DNA from: CAYGOC01 sp964351495
GTDB lineage: Bacteria; Chlamydiota; Chlamydiia; Chlamydiales; SM23-39
DNA: 51,833 nucleotides
Assembly: GCA_964351495.1 (NCBI GenBank)
Contig: CAYGOC010000014.1
Span: 1-51,833, forward strand
Direction of reading: 5' to 3'
The notes beneath the pieces were generated by a model. That model worked only from the letters and a program-made list of their open reading frames with translations. It ran no database searches and was not told the DNA's origin. This document shows, in pieces, positions 51,330 to 51,833 of the stretch (its first letter is position 1; each line of letters opens with the position of its first letter). Made by a program: the position numbers and the translations under genes.

Positions 51330-51833
51330 ATGTTGCCGTTTTTAAGAAAATATCAAAAGGTGTTATTTGGGTTGGTTGCTTTTGTGGTGATCCTCTCTTT
51401 TTCTGTTTTTGGGGTCTCTTCTGCTTTTTTCGATAGGTCTTTTGAAAAAGAGAAATTTATAACAGGGAAAAATGGGGTTTCAATAAAAGAGAGCGATATT
51501 AAAATTCTTTCCTACCTTTTTGCAACGCATCCCTTTTCAAATCCTCCTAACTTTGTTGAAGACAATTTCGTAGAAGAAACTTTTTTGCAAACGGGGATTC
51601 TTTCTTTTTTACTTAAGAAGAGTGCCTCGTTTTCTGAAGCATTTTGGCAGGAAAAAAAAGAGAGGGTGCAAAACTTTTCTCTTTATAAACATCCGAAGTT
51701 TCCCTTTTTGGATGTAGAAGCCATTTGGAAAGAAAAAGCCCCGGGGCTTTGGGAGGCTTTTTCCAAGCTAACAAAAGAGTTTTCACAAGAAAACTACATA
51801 AGGCTTTTTTGGGAAGAAATAAAATATCCAGGG
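51330..51833 (+). CDS. N-terminal part of a PpiD/SurA-like membrane-anchored protein (runs off the window)
   Basis: 168 codons are visible before the edge. A basic start (MLPFLRKYQKV) is followed by one membrane segment (LFGLVAFVVILSFSVFGV, residues 12-29), then a polar periplasmic part with ISLE-like pattern VSIKESDIKILSYLF. This resembles the N-terminus of PpiD/SurA_N-type periplasmic folding factors (short basic N-terminus, single anchor, then a helical domain). AAGGAG directly after the proS stop, nine bases before ATG, supports start and coupling. The catalytic parvulin domain would lie outside the window, so the call is tentative. Confidence 0.45.
   Translation, partial: MLPFLRKYQKVLFGLVAFVVILSFSVFGVSSAFFDRSFEKEKFITGKNGVSIKESDIKILSYLFATHPFSNPPNFVEDNFVEETFLQTGILSFLLKKSASFSEAFWQEKKERVQNFSLYKHPKFPFLDVEAIWKEKAPGLWEAFSKLTKEFSQENYIRLFWEEIKYPG

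Overview
The window looks like a chromosome segment from a member of the Chlamydiae outside the classical Chlamydia genus, an environmental or 'chlamydia-like' lineage. Three things support this. A gene matches chlamydial histone Hc1 across its N-terminal domain. A short outer-membrane protein carries both the N- and C-terminal signatures of chlamydial MOMP. Several gene neighbourhoods match the Chlamydia order as I remember it: yajC/rlmD/hctA; alaS-mfd beside tkt-hemE-hemN-hemG; rnc-radA-hemC-hemD-sodM-accD-dut-ptsN-ptsN-clpC-lplA. The DNA is visibly AT-rich. A full NAD synthetase gene and the number of lineage-specific genes argue against C. trachomatis or C. pneumoniae. I cannot name the species.

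Layout. Positions 1-1700 hold the tail of one beta-barrel gene, a miniature MOMP-like protein and a class-IV PLP enzyme. Positions 1820-4730 hold the Hc1-like histone gene, the RNA methyltransferase rlmD, an unknown gene and yajC. A 931-residue coiled-coil protein with an almost exact 390-bp internal duplication fills 4788-7583. MscS, HtpG and an Na+-coupled (NSS-type) transporter follow to 11835, then a gene-poor G-rich stretch and an unknown membrane protein. From 13464 to 29502 comes housekeeping: nadE, the EF-P/EpmA pair, mfd, alaS, tkt, and heme genes hemE, hemN and hemG with one lineage-specific gene inserted among them. Three unknown genes, dapL and the rnc-radA-hemC-hemD-sodM run reach 36927. 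The accD-dut-ptsN run, further unknown genes, an SDR, an HTH-EIIA fusion, clpC and lplA reach 45345. Positions 45418-49737 hold a tandem family of two-hydrophobic-segment plus leucine-rich-repeat proteins, including one decaying copy. An archaeal/eukaryal-type proS and the start of a PpiD/SurA-like gene close the window.

How the parts relate. Five heme genes (hemC, hemD, hemE, hemN, hemG) give most of the route from porphobilinogen to protoporphyrin. EF-P and its probable lysine ligase EpmA are adjacent. dapL serves diaminopimelate/lysine synthesis. Two EIIA(Ntr)-like proteins, one with a DNA-binding domain, flank a lineage-specific insertion.

The parts most worth a second look are the accessory genes. 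Several have AT-rich leaders with similar predicted promoters (TTTAnT, 17 bp, TATAAT-like). The TM+LRR family resembles candidate inclusion-membrane or host-interaction proteins. Two solitary copies of a 29-bp hairpin motif resemble IS200/IS605 right ends. Three convergent gene pairs share one TTAA as both stop codons. I found no rRNA, tRNA, CRISPR array, intact insertion sequence or phage gene.
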